Source: Artemia franciscana (taxonomy: Eukaryota; Arthropoda; Branchiopoda; Anostraca; Artemiidae). Taken from it: a stretch of DNA of 64,000 nt. Where the stretch lies: positions 8,307,493-8,371,492 of the forward strand of contig NC_088872.1 of NCBI RefSeq assembly GCF_032884065.1, written 5' to 3'. The notes under the pieces are model-generated. The model had not been told where the DNA came from, made no database searches, and was given only the letters and a program-made list of their open reading frames with translations. A program made the position numbers and the translations under genes. Below are positions 60,201 through 64,000 of the stretch, piece by piece. Each line of letters opens with the position of its first letter. The stretch's first letter is position 1.

Positions 60201-62190
60201 AAAAAATTGGATGGAACATTTTGGACACTAATTAAATGAATCTCCTTGTATCTCAGATTTATCACCCTGCCATTTAATCTCTTTCTCTTATTAAAAAAAA
60301 GCAAAAAAACTCGAGGAAGCCAATGACTCAAGAATGTCAGTTGCGAGGATGGACTTTGACTCAATTGGCTATTGAAACAACCCACTTCTTTTTACAACGA
60401 CGGGAGGAAGCTACTGATCCACTCAGAAAAAAATGGTTTCTAAAGCAAGAGACTATGTAAATAAACAATATTTACTTTGTTGTGTTTTTTAATAACATAA
60501 AAAAAACATCATTTATGAAAAACTTAAGATGGGTTCAGAGGCAAGAGACATTTTACTTTTGATTGCCTTGGTGCTTTAATTTTGTTCTGGTTTGGCTAAT
60601 ACAAATAAAGTAAAGTATTTTTCGATGGTATATAATATTGGTTAAGTTTATCCTAAGACAATTCTTGGTACCGAGGATTATTTTTAAGATGACATAAAGA
60701 AAAAGAAAGACTCCTAATATTAATCATCATCAGAAAGCATTGGTGCAAATAATGGTCCAAAAATATTTAAGCATTTCTTTTAAAGATATTTTATAATATC
60801 AATCTTTTCTCCGCTTAATTAGACACTGCGTAATAATCAAAATCCAATTTGGATATTGAAAATTATTTATCAATAGTTACATCAAAAGAGGCGGCCATAG
60901 AAAGATCATAACCTCATATTTCAACCTGAAAAAAGGTTTTTTTCAAATTTTTTTTTTATTAAATAGACCTTCAACACCTTGAACGAGAAGTTAAGGCAAT
61001 AGATTAACTTGGATGCTATTGTCTTCTGTACTCTTGTTGCTTGAAACAAACGAATTATACATATGCCAATGTTAGTCCCTAATAGAGGTACTTACTAATT
61101 CTTTAAAAAATTGTTAAAGCTTCAAACATTGGGAATAGTATCAAAACTATTCAAAAAGTTATTTAGACTTGATGTTGGGGTCGTCCTGATGGTGTCACTT
61201 TGTCATTACGATGTCTTGAGCTGTGTCCTGCTCGGCTGATAATTAACGACAAAAGCGTGTGTTAGGTCAAAAGCTTTTTTTGGTGTCGTCTTTACCGAGA
61301 GGGCAGGAGGAGGGATTTCTTTTTAATATCATTTACACAGATATTGATTGAGAAATGCGTGGAATTATGCTCGTCAGTTCCTTAATTTTTGTAAAGCTTA
61401 AAATCGAAGTGAGTGAAGTTTCTCCTTTCAGTGCCACTCATTATTGCTTGTTAAGTTAGTGTGTCGTCTGAAGTCGTGTGTCTTCTGACTCGTGTTTTAA
61501 TTTATGGCTGGAGATTTCAACCTTTTGAGTAAGGACCATGAAGTTTAGTGGACATCAAATTTGAGATAGAGTGCAACTGTAAGCCTTGTCAGGGTTAACA
61601 ACGTTATAAAGCTCAACACGCTGAACGATTGCACACACCCGACTGAACTTCTGAGGATCAATTTTTAGGGTTCCGTAATGTATGCAGTTATTTGGCTCGT
61701 GGGAAGTGTTTTCAGTATAGTCTCTGTGGATGGTTTCTATTTAGTTTGTGATAAAATTACTCTTAGAACCTCTGGGGACTGTGGTCCGTGGTGATCTTTG
61801 AGGTAAATACAGCCAAGAAATTGACATGACTTTTAGCCGTTATGGGCAGGGGTCGATTTAAGCTGTTAGTAGAAGTTCGCCTATTTTCGTCAAATTTTTA
61901 TTTATTTTCTTTTAATTCTATTTGATTCTAAATTACAGAGACCTGATGGCTCAGTAAAACTTTAAGTGTTATTGTTCACTTTATAAGGGTGCTATTGTAA
62001 GGTTCAGTAGGCTGAAGTATTTTGGTCTCGTATTTTCTTTCGCCCTATAAAACTCCATTTTCGATCCTTATTTCATTAATCCTCATTCTTTGTAGTGTCT
62101 TAGTTATACCCCTAAGGTATCATGATCGGATCTGAACTATAAGAGGACGAGATTCTTGTTACCATGACATCGTCTACTCGAAGGGCTATT
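60201..62190. other. Right-flank DNA without a supported gene
   Basis: AT-rich with T and A runs. I searched for a plausible last PKI exon (a short acidic or serine-rich tail after a pyrimidine tract) and did not find one I could defend. Confidence 0.35.
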
Positions 62191-63700
62191 TTGATCTCAA
62201 CAAACTTGATTGGAATCAAGAGGTAATGTCCTAGCTAATTCTTTGGTATTCGGGCGCAGCGTATTCTATAGGAGGAGGGTCCCTAATCTTTTCGTCAGTG
62301 CATTTACCAGAAACACTCGCTGGCTTTGAGCCACACTTGATGGGAAGTAAGAGCTAGCGTCCTAATTATACCTTTTGTAGGTTATGACCCGATTCGATAT
62401 ACGTGGGAAAAATGATTTGCCCCTTATGGATTTCCTGTCATAATTTGGCCTTTATGTTGTAGGTAAGGGGGGCTGAGTCCCTTTCTTTAAAATCTCCACT
62501 AGAAAGGGCTGCCAGATCCCGACCAAAGTTATTCAGAAAAAAAATATTAGCACCAGTTCCTTTTTGGAGTTAGGGACTTATTCTAGTCTAAATTCAATTC
62601 AGCCTACTTGGAAGAGGAAGGGAAATTCCAAAATCCTCTGGTTGTTACATTTTCTAGGTCGAAGTTGGATCTCAATTATTATTGGAAAGTAAGAGTTAGT
62701 GTTCTAGTCATTCTAGTCATGCCTTTTGGGTTTCCAAGAGTGATCCAAACTGCTGTCTTCTACAGAAAGAACTGGTTCTATAAATGCTTGCCGTTAGTAC
62801 TTTACCTGAAGATTTTATCAGATATGAAACAAATTTGGTTCAGAGTATGACCTTGAAGGGGTTGTTCGATCTTAGCCAAAATTTATGATAGGTAATAGCT
62901 ATTTTCCTAGTTCTGACTCTCGGGGTCAGGACCAATTTCATGTCTCAGGGAGAGGGAGAGAGATACGTAAATCCTGTTAACTTGGGTGTCTGCCAAAAGT
63001 GGTTGTCAGCTCTCGAACAAAGTAAATAATAACAGCTAACGTCCTAATCATGCCTTTTTGAATCTAGGATCGATTACCCATATGGGACAGGACTAAGGGG
63101 ATTTTAATTATTGCCATTAGCACATTTACAAGAAAGGGACATCATACTCTAAATAAACTTAGTGAAAATAAGAGTTTGACCTACAATTTTGCCTTTTCAA
63201 GTTTTGCACCTGATCTTATTTTGGGAGTAGGACAGATGACCAAAAAATCTTATGTCCTCAGTTTAATTGCTAGGTGGCATGACCCGCTGTGGAAAGAGTT
63301 AAGAGGCATAGTAGCAATGCTACTTGGCAGTTTTCGTGGCCAAGTGAAATTTGTTGGTTGATTTTGTCTGAAAATACCTTTTTTACACGTGAAAATACTT
63401 TTTGATCAAAGAAAAGCTGTCAAAACACAAGTTGTGCTGCTAAAGTGTCGGCAGCTTTTAGAATTCTCTTGAGTTCTGCCACTGGCAGCTTTGGAACTTT
63501 AACTTTTTCCATACCTGGGTATTGCGGTTCAGTTTGACCTGGTAAATAGCTACAGCCATGGTTTCGGGTGTCTATCTTGACCTGACATATGTGAAGAAAG
63601 ACTTACGTTCTTGTCATTTGCCTCCATCACAAGAGCTTCTTTATTGGATCTCAAATAAATTTGGTTGGGATTAGCTACTAAGGTTTTACGAGAATATGTG
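62190..63700 (+). repeat. Highly diverged repeat series around a TAACGTCCTAATCATGCC-like word
   Basis: Related words occur at about 62222, 62348, 62692, 63033 and 63170 (for example AGCTAGCGTCCTAATTATAC and AGCTAACGTCCTAATCATGC). They are often preceded by GATTGGAA-like or GGGAAGTAAGAG-like text. Spacings of ~344 and ~341 separate the three best. Old tandem repeat; weak. Confidence 0.4.
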
Positions 63701-64000
63701 ATTTTGAGGTGTTTGAGTCCAATCTAATAGCTTTTAGAGCCTTTCCCTCTAAAAGTTAAGTTCCAAATGAATTGTTGAGTGTTGTTTCATTTTTTGATTG
63801 ATTTCACCTTCAGGCACCGGTCGCTTCACTGATAGTCCAATAACTGTTGATAATCGTCTAAGAATGTCACATAGCTAACAAACGAAGTTTATTCTATGCA
63901 TAATTCGTAAAAATTTCAAAAACAAGTAAGTTGTCGCATGTGTTACCCTTGTTGTTGCAACACTTCACGGGGCCTTGTCATATAAGGTTTAGCTACTGAT
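63700..64000. other. Window end, nothing recognised
   Basis: No gene, repeat or RNA feature seen. Confidence 0.35.

Overview
This is an AT-rich, intron-bearing, repeat-dense eukaryotic window, best explained as crustacean nuclear DNA. An Artemia-like brine shrimp is my guess. It rests on the secreted chitin-binding cuticle/peritrophin-type gene, the protein kinase inhibitor exon, and several interspersed repeat families that I recall as typical of that genus, which I could not check here. There are no bacterial operons, no CRISPR array, and no canonical tRNA or rRNA gene.

Layout. 1-2002: the last two exons of a small secreted chitin-binding (CBM14) protein gene. 2003-12380: intergenic DNA with a 76-bp tandem duplication, a ~1.35 kb dispersed repeat, a long (TA)n tract and a hairpin repeat. 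12383-13235 (minus): a broken reading frame that joins a PWWP-like start to a coiled-coil segment resembling a LINE ORF1. 13499-13717: a dead copy of the CBM14 first coding exon. 14270-20350: repeat debris, including the 3' end of a LINE reverse transcriptase (19490-19762, minus) and a possible second LINE tail. 20353-27200: fold-back (MULE-like) elements around a ~3.4 kb G-rich satellite array with dimeric higher-order structure. 27936-28517: a 197-bp tandem duplication and a tRNA-derived SINE. 30618-30797: an exon of a cAMP-dependent protein kinase inhibitor (PKI).

From 30717 the sequence runs to a 100-N gap (45055-45154) and then starts again. 45155-59467 repeats 30717-45054 at roughly 99% identity. 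The left copy stops at the gap and the right copy starts at it, in the middle of the PKI exon. This dovetail is the signature of two overlapping contigs (probably two haplotypes) placed side by side without merging. I read it as one locus shown twice: a PKI exon followed by a very large intron packed with repeats.

Inside that intron lies a complete hAT-superfamily DNA transposon, best seen in the right copy (52940-59772, 6,833 bp). It has 13-bp terminal inverted repeats, a perfect 8-bp target duplication, subterminal ATGCCGC motifs, and a transposase with zinc finger, DDE residues and hATC domain, disabled by a stop codon and frameshifts. It carries nested passengers: a perfect 93-bp-arm fold-back, a MULE-like fold-back and one satellite-type unit. 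59781-64000 holds a short repeat fragment and a weak degenerate repeat, with no gene that I can support.

No new multi-gene system is visible. The observations most worth following are the assembly duplication through PKI, the PKI exon itself with its overlapping upstream ORF, the hAT and fold-back boundaries, the satellite HOR and its likely seed, and the PWWP/coiled-coil fusion.
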